A DNA stretch of 64,000 nt from Rhabdonatronobacter sediminivivens (GTDB lineage: Bacteria; Pseudomonadota; Alphaproteobacteria; Rhodobacterales; Rhodobacteraceae). Positions 45,699-53,810 of the stretch are shown here, in pieces. The stretch is from NCBI RefSeq assembly GCF_013415485.1, contig NZ_JACBXS010000005.1, forward strand, positions 90,368 through 154,367, given 5' to 3'. The position numbers were made by a program, and so were the translations under genes. A model generated the notes under the pieces. The model ran no database searches and was not told where the DNA came from. It saw nothing but the letters and a program-made list of their open reading frames with translations. Position 1 is the first letter of the stretch. Every line of letters starts with the position of its first letter.

Positions 45699-47561
45699 AT
45701 GCCGCCAGCCGATTCCAGCGCCGCGCCCGACGCGCCCGCAGCCGACCCCAACGCGACCCAGACCGCCCGGACCGATGCCCGCGAACGTGCCAGCGGCTGG
45801 CGCACCGTGCGCCGCGTGGCGCCCTGGCTCTGGCCCGAGGACCAGCCCTGGGTCAAGCGCCGCGTGGTGCTGGCGCTGGTGTTTCTGGTGCTGGCCAAGC
45901 TGGTCTCGGTCGGCACGCCCATGCTTTACAAGGGCGCCGTCGATGCCCTGGCGGGCGAGGGCACGGGCTGGATGCTGGCCGTCGGCGCCGTGGGGGTGAC
46001 CGTGGCCTATGGCATGGCGCGGCTGATGTCCGTGGGGTTTCAGGAATTGCGCAACGCGATCTTCACCCGCGTCGGCCAGCGCGCGCTGCGCATGATCGCG
46101 CTTGAAACCTTCGAGCATATCCACCGCCTGAGCATGCGCTACCACATCACCCGCAAGACCGGGGGGCTGAGCCGGATCATCGAACGCGGGGTGAAGGGCG
46201 TCGATTTCCTGCTGCGCTTCCTGCTGTTTTCGATCTTTCCGCTGATCCTGGAGCTGGGGCTGATCGCCATCATCTTCTTCGTGCTGTTCGATGTCTGGTA
46301 TCTGGCCACGGTGGTTGTAACCATCGCACTCTATGTCTGGTTCACCTTTCGCGTCACCGAATGGCGGGTGCGCCAGCGGCGCGAGATGAACGCCCAGGAC
46401 ACCGACGCCAACCAGAAGGCCATCGACAGCCTGCTGAACTTTGAAACCGTCAAGTATTTCAACGCCGAAGGCATGGAGGCGCGGCGCTATGACAGCGCCA
46501 TGGAGAAATATGAGACCGCAGCCGTCAAGACCAATATCTCGCTGGCCTTCCTGAACTTCGGCCAGGCGTTCCTGATCACCGCCGGGCTGGTGGTGGTGAT
46601 GGTGCTGGCGGCCATCGGCGTGCAGAACGGCGATCTGACCGTGGGCGATTTCGTCATGGTGAACGCCTACATGATCCAGATCACCATGCCGCTGAACTTC
46701 CTGGGCACCGTGTATCGTGAAATCCGCCAGGCCCTGGTGGACATGGGCGAGATGTTCGACCTGCTGGACCAGCCCCCCGATGTGCGCGACACGCCCGGCG
46801 CGCCGGCGCTGCAGGTCAAGGGCGGCACGGTGGACCTGGACCGCGTGAGCTTCGGCTATGACCCGGCGCGCCCGATCCTGCGCGATGTCAGCCTGCGGAT
46901 CGGCGCGGGGGAAACCGTGGCGATCGTGGGACCTTCGGGATCCGGGAAATCAACCATCGGGCGGCTGCTGTTCCGCTTCTATGACGTGACCGGGGGCGCC
47001 TTGCGCATAGATGGCCAGGACGTGCGCGATGTGACGCTGTCCAGCCTGCATGGCGCTATCGGCGTGGTGCCGCAGGATACCGTGCTGTTCAACGACACCA
47101 TCGCCTATAACATCGCCTATGGCCGCGAAGGTGCCTCGCGCGCCGAGGTGGAGGCGGCAGCGCGGGCGGCGCGCATCCATGACTTCATCCTCAGCCTGCC
47201 CGAGGGCTATGACACCGCCGTGGGCGAGCGCGGGCTGAAGCTTTCAGGGGGCGAGAAACAGCGCGTGGGGATCGCGCGGACGCTGTTGAAGAACCCGCCG
47301 ATCCTACTGCTGGACGAAGCCACCAGCGCGCTGGACACCCAGACCGAACAGAGCATCCAGGATGAATTGCGGGCCGCCGGCGAGGGGCGCACGGTGCTGA
47401 CCATCGCGCACCGGCTGTCCACCGTTGTAGATGCCGACCGGATTGTCGTGCTGGAGGCCGGGCGCATCATCGAGGAAGGCACCCATGCCGCCCTGCTGGC
47501 CCGGGGCGGAAAATACGCGGCGATGTGGAGCCGACAGCGCGCCACTTCGGACGAGGTCTGA
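45699..47561 (+). CDS. atm1: Atm1-type ABC exporter (fused permease and ATPase)
   Basis: A 620-residue half-transporter. Six membrane helices (about 52-320) are followed by the ATPase: Walker A IVGPSGSGKST, Q-loop VVPQDTVLFNDTI, signature KLSGGEKQRVGIAR, Walker B ILLLDEATSALD and the switch His in AHRLSTV. RYHITRKTGGLSRIIERG and NFETVKYFNAEGMEARRY are Atm1/HMT1-specific. Known homologues export glutathione persulfide or metal-glutathione conjugates and support Fe-S assembly and metal tolerance. No Fe-S cluster genes are beside it. Confidence 0.9.
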   Translation: MPPADSSAAPDAPAADPNATQTARTDARERASGWRTVRRVAPWLWPEDQPWVKRRVVLALVFLVLAKLVSVGTPMLYKGAVDALAGEGTGWMLAVGAVGVTVAYGMARLMSVGFQELRNAIFTRVGQRALRMIALETFEHIHRLSMRYHITRKTGGLSRIIERGVKGVDFLLRFLLFSIFPLILELGLIAIIFFVLFDVWYLATVVVTIALYVWFTFRVTEWRVRQRREMNAQDTDANQKAIDSLLNFETVKYFNAEGMEARRYDSAMEKYETAAVKTNISLAFLNFGQAFLITAGLVVVMVLAAIGVQNGDLTVGDFVMVNAYMIQITMPLNFLGTVYREIRQALVDMGEMFDLLDQPPDVRDTPGAPALQVKGGTVDLDRVSFGYDPARPILRDVSLRIGAGETVAIVGPSGSGKSTIGRLLFRFYDVTGGALRIDGQDVRDVTLSSLHGAIGVVPQDTVLFNDTIAYNIAYGREGASRAEVEAAARAARIHDFILSLPEGYDTAVGERGLKLSGGEKQRVGIARTLLKNPPILLLDEATSALDTQTEQSIQDELRAAGEGRTVLTIAHRLSTVVDADRIVVLEAGRIIEEGTHAALLARGGKYAAMWSRQRATSDEV

Positions 47562-47576
47562 GGTCCGTCGCTGTAA

Positions 47577-47629
47577 CGCGCTCCCCGGCGCGCCGCCCAC
47601 CCGCCCACCCCGGCGCGCCGGGGAGCGCG
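47577..47629. repeat. copy G: 18-bp C-rich-loop hairpin after atm1
   Basis: 16 bases after the atm1 stop. Perfect 18-bp arms CGCGCTCCCCGGCGCGCC (47577-47594) and its complement (47612-47629) enclose the 17-base loop GCCCACCCGCCCACCCC. This is the cleanest copy: the loop is nothing but the C-tract core. The C-rich strand is sense for atm1. Confidence 0.85.
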
Positions 47630-47680
47630 GCACTCCACCGCGATCCGCTTTCCGAATTGTCCGGGGACCGCATTCCCGAG

Positions 47681-47753
47681 GCCCTCTGCCCTGGCAGAGG
47701 GCAGCGCCCACGAGGCGCGCGGGTGGGTGGGTGGGGCGCGGCTCGTGGGCGCT
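47681..47753. repeat. copy H: G-quadruplex-loop hairpin plus short hairpin, facing bpt
   Basis: Read from the bpt/ate gene (minus strand), 94 bases after its stop. Twelve-bp arms AGCGCCCACGAG (47703-47714)/CTCGTGGGCGCT (47742-47753) enclose GGGTGGGTGGGTGGGG (47721-47736, plus strand). Abutting it is a 10-bp hairpin GCCCTCTGCC (47681-47690)/GGCAGAGGGC (47693-47702), loop CT. G and H mirror each other between convergent atm1 and bpt. Confidence 0.85.
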
Positions 47754-47846
47754 TCCCGGGGTCAGACGGTAGGGTTAGGGGTAATGACCTCCGGATGGGC
47801 AGGCCTGCCGGTCGCGTCGTGCCCTGCGCGTGGTTTCGCGCGGGTG

Positions 47847-48710
47847 CTACGGGCGATTGCGCCCGGGGGGCACGCGCACAGTGCTCGGCATCGTTTCGGG
47901 AAAGCGGATGCGGGCGACCTGTTCGGCGATGGGCTGCACCGCCAGCGGATGCGTGGCGCCGGTGAAATCGTCGGGGTTGCGCATATCGCGCCATTCGCCC
48001 TTGAAATACACCTCAAGCGCGTTGAAGCGCGCCTTGTAATCCATCTTCGGGCTTCCGGGCACCCAGTAGCCCAGATAGACGTATGGCAGGTTCACGCTGC
48101 GGGCCAGTTCGATATGGTCCAGGATCATATAGGTGCCCAGGCTGTCGCTGGCACGTGTCGGTTCGAAAAAGGAATAGACCAGGCTCAACCCGTCATCCAG
48201 CACATCGGTCAGGCAGACTGCCGCCAGCTCACGCCGGCCAGGGTCGCTCTCCGATGGCGCGGTGTATTCGACCACGCGCGAGCGGACGGGCGTTTCCTCG
48301 ACCATGGCGGCGAATTCGAACACATCCATATCGGCCATGCCGCCATCGGCGTGGCGGCTGTCCAGATAGCGGCGGAACAGGTCAAACTGGGCTTCGGTGG
48401 CCCAGGGGCTGGTGGCTTCACGGCGCAGTGCGGCATTGCGCTTCAGGATCCGGCGCATGGACCGGCGCGGGCTGAAATCCGCGACCCGTATGCGCGCCGA
48501 CAGGCAGGCCGAACACTCTGCACAGGACGGCCTGTACAGCACATTCTGGGAGCGCCGGAACCCCTGCTTGGACAGGCTGTCATTCATGGCGCCTGCGTGA
48601 TCGCCCTGCAGCGCGGTGAACAGCTTTCGCTCCATCTGCCCTTCCAGATAGGGGCAGGGTTGCGGGGCCGTCACGTAGAACTGCGGTGCAATGGGCAGAG
48701 TGTGGCGCAT
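47847..48710 (-). CDS. bpt: aspartate/glutamate leucyltransferase / arginyltransferase (Bpt/Ate family)
   Basis: A 287-residue N-end-rule aminoacyl-tRNA-protein transferase. The N-terminal [16 protein letters not shown] and [16 protein letters not shown] carry the conserved cysteines. [27 protein letters not shown] and [12 protein letters not shown] form the GNAT-like core. It adds Leu (Bpt) or Arg (Ate) to exposed acidic N-termini, marking proteins for ClpAP. The two activities are not separable by eye. Length is normal for alphaproteobacteria. Confidence 0.93.
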   Translation of the reverse strand: MRHTLPIAPQFYVTAPQPCPYLEGQMERKLFTALQGDHAGAMNDSLSKQGFRRSQNVLYRPSCAECSACLSARIRVADFSPRRSMRRILKRNAALRREATSPWATEAQFDLFRRYLDSRHADGGMADMDVFEFAAMVEETPVRSRVVEYTAPSESDPGRRELAAVCLTDVLDDGLSLVYSFFEPTRASDSLGTYMILDHIELARSVNLPYVYLGYWVPGSPKMDYKARFNALEVYFKGEWRDMRNPDDFTGATHPLAVQPIAEQVARIRFPETMPSTVRVPPGRNRP

Positions 48711-48780
48711 GGGCGCGGATCGCTTCCGTTTGGAGACCCGATCAAAGTAGCAAGCAATTTCGGCTTCGCCAAGACGGGAA

Positions 48781-49215
48781 TCAGATGTCGGCGGGGCGAT
48801 TGAGCATGGTCGTGCCTAGCGCCAGATCATGCAGCCCCTGACGATAGGGTGTGACCAGGATCGTCACGATCGAGGCGATCTGCGTAATGACAAAGAACAT
48901 CACCCCCGCATGCAGGACACTGTAGATTGCCGCCGTGGCCGGATCCGGGTTGCGCCCATCCAGATGAAAGAGGCGGATACCGCCCAGCATCATGCCGAAG
49001 GTCGCGCCAAAGCGTGCCAGCATCACCGTGCGATATCCGATCGAGACCGCGGCGAACAGGACCGGAAAGATGAAGGCGCCCACGAACAGCGTGAAGATCA
49101 CCGCGATGAGCGCCAGCAGCAGGATCAGCACCGTATCCACCAGCCAGGCCAGCGCGCGTTTCAGCGGCACATTGGCATAGAATTCGGGCTGCAGCTGCGG
49201 ATCAGGAAGGGTCAT
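48781..49215 (-). CDS. RDD family membrane protein
   Basis: A 144-residue protein. [16 protein letters not shown] at about 19-34 is the RDD-type first helix (the R and D of the name are present). Further helices lie near 38-62 and 97-122, and the C-terminal [13 protein letters not shown] is typical. Members are small membrane proteins; some act in Na+/H+ antiport, but this one is untested. The ATG overlaps the ybaK stop by 4 bases, so it is co-translated. Confidence 0.87.
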   Translation of the reverse strand: MTLPDPQLQPEFYANVPLKRALAWLVDTVLILLLALIAVIFTLFVGAFIFPVLFAAVSIGYRTVMLARFGATFGMMLGGIRLFHLDGRNPDPATAAIYSVLHAGVMFFVITQIASIVTILVTPYRQGLHDLALGTTMLNRPADI

Positions 49216-49679
49216 TGGATGAACTCCGCCACGGTGGCGCCGGAGAGCGACACCAGGGTTTGCGGGTCGATGGCGAAGATATGGCGCGGCGTGCCCGCTG
49301 CCGCCCAGACCTGATCGAAGGCCAGCAGCCGCGGGTCCGCCCAGGTGGGGCAGGGGCTCAGCAGACCCAAGGGGGCGACGCCGCCGATCGCAAACCCGGT
49401 CTCCGCGCGGACCAGTGCGGCATCGGCCCGGCCCAGCGCCTCACCCGCCAGGGCCGAGGCGCGATCGGGGCACACACGGTTGCCACCCGCCGTCAGGAAC
49501 AGCCGCACATGCCCCGAGGCTTCGCCACGAAAGATGATCGACTTCACGATCTGGTCCAGCGCGCAGCCTGCCGCTGCTGCCGCCTGTTCGGCGGTGCGGG
49601 TTTCGCCGGGTTCCTGGATCTGGATCGCCACCCCGGCGCCCTCCAGCGCGGCGCGCACCCGTCTGAGGCTCTTGCTCAT
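49212..49679 (-). CDS. YbaK/EbsC-type aminoacyl-tRNA deacylase
   Basis: A 155-residue protein of the YbaK/ProX fold. The active-site lysine is in DQIVKSIIFRG; GHVRLFLTAGGNRV and GFAIGGVAPLGL with the C-terminal FDQVWAAAGTPRHIFAIDP complete the family pattern. Such proteins clear misacylated tRNAs (for example Cys- or Ala-tRNAPro). Upstream partner of the RDD gene. Confidence 0.9.
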   Translation of the reverse strand: MSKSLRRVRAALEGAGVAIQIQEPGETRTAEQAAAAAGCALDQIVKSIIFRGEASGHVRLFLTAGGNRVCPDRASALAGEALGRADAALVRAETGFAIGGVAPLGLLSPCPTWADPRLLAFDQVWAAAGTPRHIFAIDPQTLVSLSGATVAEFIQ

Positions 49680-49842
49680 CCTCGCCTTTCCTCTGTTGCG
49701 GGCCTGGCGGCCGGACCGTTGCGCGTGAACGGCGCGGCTTACCCCTCAACCCCCTTGCCTAGAAGCCCGCGCCGCTTTGGGCAAGTGCCGAGTTGCGCGG
49801 GATGCGCGCCGCTCCCTCCGGCCTATGGCGCGGGTGGCGGCG

Positions 49843-50664
49843 TCAGAAGTAACTGCGCACCAGCGCCTCGGAGATCAGGGTCCAGCCATCGGCGATGACA
49901 AAGAACGACAGCTTGAACGGCAGGGCCACGACGGCAGGCGGCACCATCATCATCCCCATGGACATCAGCACCGCCGCCACCACCAGATCGATGATCAGGA
50001 AGGGCAGGAAGATCAGAAAGCCGATTTCAAAGGCGCGGGCGATCTCGCTCAGCATGAAACCGGGGATCAGGACCGACAGCGGTGCCTCGGCATCCAGCGC
50101 GCCCACGGGGTCCGGGCGCAGGGCGGCCAGGGCGTCATACGTGGCCGGGTCGATGCGCGCGACCATGAACAGGCGGAACGGCTCCAGCGCGCGGGGGATC
50201 GCCTCCTCCAGTGCAAGGGTGCCATCGTTCAGCGGGACGACACCGGCCTCCCAGGCGGCAAGGAAGACAGGTTCCATGACAAACCAGGTCAGGAACAGGG
50301 AAAGGCTGACGATCAGCATGTTGGGGGGCGATTGCTGCAGGCCGATGGCCTGGCGCAGCAGTGCCAGCACAGTGACGATGAAGGGAAAGCAGGTCAGCAT
50401 GATCAACACCCCGGGCGCGATGCTCAGAAGTGTGATCAGCACGATCAGCTGGATGGAACGCACCGCCAGTGCGCCATCCTCGCCGAAGTTGAGGCTGATC
50501 TCCTGCGCCTGGGCGGGCAGGGCGCCCAGGCAGAATGCAGCCAAAGCGCAGAGCAGCCACAGAACCGGCCGGGCGGGCAGGGGCGGGCATGTCGGGGCCC
50601 GGGTGGCCGCGGCGGTGCCGATGCAGTCCGGGCCGATGGTCGACACTGCGCGATGGCGGCGCAT
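49843..50664 (-). CDS. fliP: flagellar type III export gate protein FliP
   Basis: A 273-residue protein. A cleavable signal peptide (about residues 28-54, ending ALPAQAQ) precedes four hydrophobic segments. SIQLIVLITLLSIAPGVLIMLTCFPFIVTVLALLRQAIGLQQSPPN is the first FliP signature. LIPGFMLSEIARAFEIGFLIFLPFLIIDLVVAAVLMSMGMMM is the second. FliP pentamers with FliQ/FliR form the export pore. It starts 4 bases after fliN. The frame extends further upstream, but MRRHRAVS at 50664 respects the fliN stop. Confidence 0.95.
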   Translation of the reverse strand: MRRHRAVSTIGPDCIGTAAATRAPTCPPLPARPVLWLLCALAAFCLGALPAQAQEISLNFGEDGALAVRSIQLIVLITLLSIAPGVLIMLTCFPFIVTVLALLRQAIGLQQSPPNMLIVSLSLFLTWFVMEPVFLAAWEAGVVPLNDGTLALEEAIPRALEPFRLFMVARIDPATYDALAALRPDPVGALDAEAPLSVLIPGFMLSEIARAFEIGFLIFLPFLIIDLVVAAVLMSMGMMMVPPAVVALPFKLSFFVIADGWTLISEALVRSYF

Positions 50665-50668
50665 GGGC

Positions 50669-50944
50669 TCAGATCCCTTCGGACATGTCGATGACCTCGG
50701 TGAGGCGGACGCCCAGGTACCCGGCCTTGTCGCCGTCAAGCTCCTGCAGCTCACCCCGGGCAATCAGGCGTTCGCCCACGAACAACTCAACCGGGTCGCT
50801 GACGCGGCGGTCCAGCGGCAGCACGGTATCGCGCCGCAACCGCATCAGATCGCGCACCTGCGGGCGGGCGCGACCGACGGAGATGGTGATTTCGATCGGC
50901 ACCCTTTGCAGGGCACCATTGGCCGGGGCGGATGTGTCATCCAT
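50669..50944 (-). CDS. fliN: flagellar C-ring protein FliN (SpoA domain)
   Basis: A 91-residue protein consisting almost only of the SpoA/C-ring domain: RVPIEITISVGRARPQVRDLMRLRRDTVLPLDRRVSDPVELFVGERLIARGEL. The N-terminal extension of enterobacterial FliN is absent. The ATG overlaps fliH by 8 bases and the gene is 4 bases from fliP, so fliF-fliH-fliN-fliP form one tight unit. Confidence 0.93.
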   Translation of the reverse strand: MDDTSAPANGALQRVPIEITISVGRARPQVRDLMRLRRDTVLPLDRRVSDPVELFVGERLIARGELQELDGDKAGYLGVRLTEVIDMSEGI

Positions 50945-51533
50945 GGGCTTTCCTTTCGGTGACAGTGCTGTGGAAGGTCTCCAGCGCCGCGCGCACCGCA
51001 ACGATGGCGGCATCGGTATCGATCCGGCATTCGGCCGCATCCAGCTGGATCCGGGCCTGCCCATCGGCCAGGCTGGGTTCTTCGCGGAATACCAGCTCCA
51101 GCCCGGGGTGGCTTTCCGATAACCGGGCGACAACCTCACCCAGGGTGGCGTTGCCGCGCACCACCACCGGTGCGCCCAGGCTGTCGCGGGTCAGGGCCTG
51201 GACCTGTTCGGCAACCAGCGCGCCCAGCGTTGCACGGGAAAGCTCCGGCAGGATGGTGTCAACCATGGCCTCCAGCAGGGGCGCCAATGCCGTCAGGACA
51301 TGGTCGCGCGCCTCGTTCTGGGTGAAGCTGAGCGCTTGCAGCGCCTCTTCGGCGGCGGTCTGGCGCAGGGCGGTTGCGTCCTGCGTATCTGCAACAGCGT
51401 CATCCCAGCCGGCGCTGTAGCCTTCCTCATAGGCCGCCTTGCGCAGGGCATCGAGCTCCTCGGGCGCTAGGACCGTCTGCGTATCCGGGCCCGGGCCGGT
51501 GTCAAAGACTTCAAGTTTCAGGGCATGACTCAT
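50937..51533 (-). CDS. fliH: FliH-like flagellar export ATPase regulator
   Basis: A 198-residue protein. ALRKAAYEEGYSAGWDDAV at about 30-48 is a FliH-type glycine-spaced helix. A long helical region follows, then a V-type-ATPase-E-like C-terminal domain (about 90-190: GLELVFREEPSLADGQARIQLDAAECRIDTD). FliH links FliI to the C ring. fliI is not next to it here. It overlaps fliF by 4 and fliN by 8 bases. Confidence 0.82.
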   Translation of the reverse strand: MSHALKLEVFDTGPGPDTQTVLAPEELDALRKAAYEEGYSAGWDDAVADTQDATALRQTAAEEALQALSFTQNEARDHVLTALAPLLEAMVDTILPELSRATLGALVAEQVQALTRDSLGAPVVVRGNATLGEVVARLSESHPGLELVFREEPSLADGQARIQLDAAECRIDTDAAIVAVRAALETFHSTVTERKAHG

Positions 51534-53203
51534 CTGCTTTGGGTCCCGTTTTCTTCCATCCAGTGGCGCAGGATTTCGATGCTTTCTTCCTGGCGCTCGG
51601 CGATCAGGGCGCGCAGGCGGGCGACCGGATCGGACTCGTCGCGCGCCATGCTGCTGCTTCTGCCGACGCCACCACCACCGCCACCACCACCGCCGCCATC
51701 ACCGTCAAAATCAAGCCCCATCGGCACCACCGAATCCTCGCCGAACAGGTCCCCGATATCGCCGTCCAGACCGGTGTCATCGACCCCGCTGGCGACTTGC
51801 TCGGCCTGCTGCGGGCCGGTGACCTGCAGCGCAGCCGGGGCCATGACAGCGGGCAGGGCGGGTTGCTCGGACCGGGCGGCGCGCAGGATCGGACGCAGGA
51901 CGAACAGCGCCAGCACCAGACCCAGCAACAGCAGTGCGACAATTCCGGCCAACGCCAGCGGGTCCGGCATGGGCAGGCCCAGGCGGGGCGTCGTGGCCAG
52001 CGTCCCTTCAGGCGGCACAGGTTCAAACCGCAGCGACCGCAGGGTGATCACATCGCCGCGCGCTTCGTCATACCCCACGGCCGAGGCGACCAGATCATGC
52101 AGCGCTTCCAGCTCCTCGGCGCTGCGCGGGGTCCAGTCCCCGGCCTCGGGACCGTGGTGGCCGTCCACCAGCACGGCCACGGTCAACCGGCGGACCGCAC
52201 CGGGGGCGCGATGCAACTCCCGCTGGGTTTCCGAAACCTCGAAATTCGCCCGTTCCCGGGTTTCGACCTCACGGCTTTCGCTGGAGCCATCGGTTTCCGC
52301 GGCATCGCCATCGGGCAGGTTGCTGGCCACGGTTACGCCGGGGTTGCGGCTGTCGGTGGCGGTGCGATTGCGTTCTTCGGATTCGGTGCTGATGGCCACG
52401 CGGGACTCGGGGTCAAAGCGTCGCTCCATGATGGTTTCGCGGTCGGTGACGGTGTCGATGCTCATCTCGACCACGGCGCGGCCGGGGCCGACATGGGCTT
52501 CAAGCAGGCGTTCGACATTCTTGCGCAGCTCGTCGCTGCGGTCGCGGCCGGGGGTGCTGCTTTCGTCCTCGCTGCCTGCGACCAGGCCGGAATCGGCGTC
52601 TATGATGGAAACGTTGCCGGGATCCATCCCGGCCACGGCCGCGGATACGAGGAATCGCAGCGCCCGCGCCTGTTCGGCGGAAATGGGCCCCACGGCAGAG
52701 CTGACCGTGACCGAGGCCCGCGGCGCCGCCTCGCGCCGGAATGCCGACGAACTGCCCTGCGCAATATGCACCCGGGCGGAGCGGATGCCGGGCCCGGCGG
52801 CGATGGTGCGGGCCAGCTCACCCTCCTTGGCGCGCCAGTAGGCGGCATCGAACATCTGCGAGGTGGTGCTGAACCCCGAAAGGTTGTCCAGCAGTTCATA
52901 CCCCGCCGCACCATTGGCCGGCAGGCTGCGCGCGGCAAGCAGCATCCGCGTCTCATCGCGCTGATGGGCCGGAACATAGATCGCATCCCCCTGCACGCTG
53001 TAGCGGATGTTGCGCTGTTCAAGGGCCTGGACCACCTCGCCCGCGGCCAGGGGATCAAGCCCTGCGTAAAGCAGTGCCATCCCGGGGGTCGAGGCGAATC
53101 GCGCCAGCCCCAGAACCGCCAGGAACATCCCCACAGTTGCTGCAACGACAAGGACTTGCCGCCGTGTATCGAGCCCGGACCAGAATTCGCTGACCTGTTG
53201 CAC
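51530..53203 (-). CDS. fliF: flagellar MS-ring protein FliF
   Basis: A 557-residue protein with GTG start (AGGAGA six bases upstream). TM1 is at about 17-36. Ring-building motifs follow (ARFASTPGMALLYAGLDPLAAGEVVQAL, YVPAHQRDETRMLLAARSLP, ARVHIAQ, TVSSAVGPISAEQARALRFLVSAAVAGMDPGNVSIID). TM2 is at about 415-440. The C-terminal FliG-binding helix VARLRALIAERQEESIEILRHWMEE ends the protein. A run of ten glycines near residues 501-511, coded by a GGN triplet repeat (about 51667-51697), separates TM2 from that helix. No fliG follows; fliH is next. Confidence 0.95.
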   Translation of the reverse strand: MQQVSEFWSGLDTRRQVLVVAATVGMFLAVLGLARFASTPGMALLYAGLDPLAAGEVVQALEQRNIRYSVQGDAIYVPAHQRDETRMLLAARSLPANGAAGYELLDNLSGFSTTSQMFDAAYWRAKEGELARTIAAGPGIRSARVHIAQGSSSAFRREAAPRASVTVSSAVGPISAEQARALRFLVSAAVAGMDPGNVSIIDADSGLVAGSEDESSTPGRDRSDELRKNVERLLEAHVGPGRAVVEMSIDTVTDRETIMERRFDPESRVAISTESEERNRTATDSRNPGVTVASNLPDGDAAETDGSSESREVETRERANFEVSETQRELHRAPGAVRRLTVAVLVDGHHGPEAGDWTPRSAEELEALHDLVASAVGYDEARGDVITLRSLRFEPVPPEGTLATTPRLGLPMPDPLALAGIVALLLLGLVLALFVLRPILRAARSEQPALPAVMAPAALQVTGPQQAEQVASGVDDTGLDGDIGDLFGEDSVVPMGLDFDGDGGGGGGGGGGVGRSSSMARDESDPVARLRALIAERQEESIEILRHWMEENGTQSR

Positions 53204-53263
53204 GCTGATTCTCCTGCTGCTGGACGTCCTGCCCTGTGCACGATTTGTTTTCGCGCTTCGGAC

Positions 53264-53278
53264 TTAACATTCGGTTAG
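53264..53278. promoter_or_regulatory. CtrA-like box TTAA-N7-TTAG in the fliF/fliL divergent gap
   Basis: TTAA (53264-53267), CATTCGG, TTAG (53275-53278): one base from the full CtrA pattern TTAA-N7-TTAA. It lies 61 bases upstream of the fliF GTG and 50 bases upstream of the fliL ATG, placed to act on both arms of the cluster. CtrA control of flagellar genes is established in Rhodobacterales. Confidence 0.5.
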
Positions 53279-53327
53279 TGAGATTGTGCGATTCCCGATT
53301 TGTCCGAAGACCAGAAACGGGTTCGCC

Positions 53328-53801
53328 ATGACCGACGCTGCCGCCACCGCCGAGCCACCGCCGAAATCATCGCGCAGATGGATTCTGATCGCGTTCCCGC
53401 TGGCTTTGCTGCTGGGGGGCGGGGGATTCTATGCCACCTGGTCGGGGCTGCTGGCCGTGCCTGAAATCGGGGCGTCGCGAGGGGAGCCTGCCCCGGAGGT
53501 GTCGGTCGCCTATGTGCCCCTGCGCGAGCTTGTGGTGACCGTCGGCGCGCGTGGCAATACCAGCCAGCTTCTGTTCTCGGCCGATCTGGAAGTTGATGTC
53601 GCCAATGAACGTGCGGTCGCGGCACTGACGCCACGCTTTATCGATGTGCTCAACAGCTATCTGCGGGCGCTGGAACCGGAAGAGATCGAACACCCCGCGG
53701 CGCTGGTGCGCCTGCGTGCGCAGATGCTGCGGCGCATGCAGATCGTGGCCGGAGAGGGGATGGTCCGCGATCTTCTGATCATCGAATTCGTCCTGCGATA
53801 G
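53328..53801 (+). CDS. fliL: flagellar basal-body-associated protein FliL
   Basis: A 157-residue single-pass protein with a TM helix at about 18-38 (ILIAFPLALLLGGGGFYATW). The periplasmic SPFH-like FliL domain has YVPLRELVVTVGARGNTSQLLFSADLEV and ends in VRDLLIIEFVLR. FliL rings surround stator units and aid torque. An in-frame start 14 codons earlier is possible; the ATG at 53328 gives the usual short cytoplasmic N-terminus. It heads the rightward flagellar operon. Confidence 0.87.
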   Translation: MTDAAATAEPPPKSSRRWILIAFPLALLLGGGGFYATWSGLLAVPEIGASRGEPAPEVSVAYVPLRELVVTVGARGNTSQLLFSADLEVDVANERAVAALTPRFIDVLNSYLRALEPEEIEHPAALVRLRAQMLRRMQIVAGEGMVRDLLIIEFVLR

Positions 53802-53810
53802 GAGGCTGTA

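Noticed and set aside
3512..47753. Repeated GGGTGGG-type tracts as a CRISPR array or tandem repeat
   Set aside because: Copies are single, kilobases apart, each inside its own inverted repeat, with no spacer pattern and no cas genes.
3512..47753. The same elements as REP/RAYT-type mobile repeats
   Set aside because: REP copies share stem sequence; here the stems differ and only the loop is constant, and no RAYT transposase gene is in the window. Mobility is not excluded, only unsupported.
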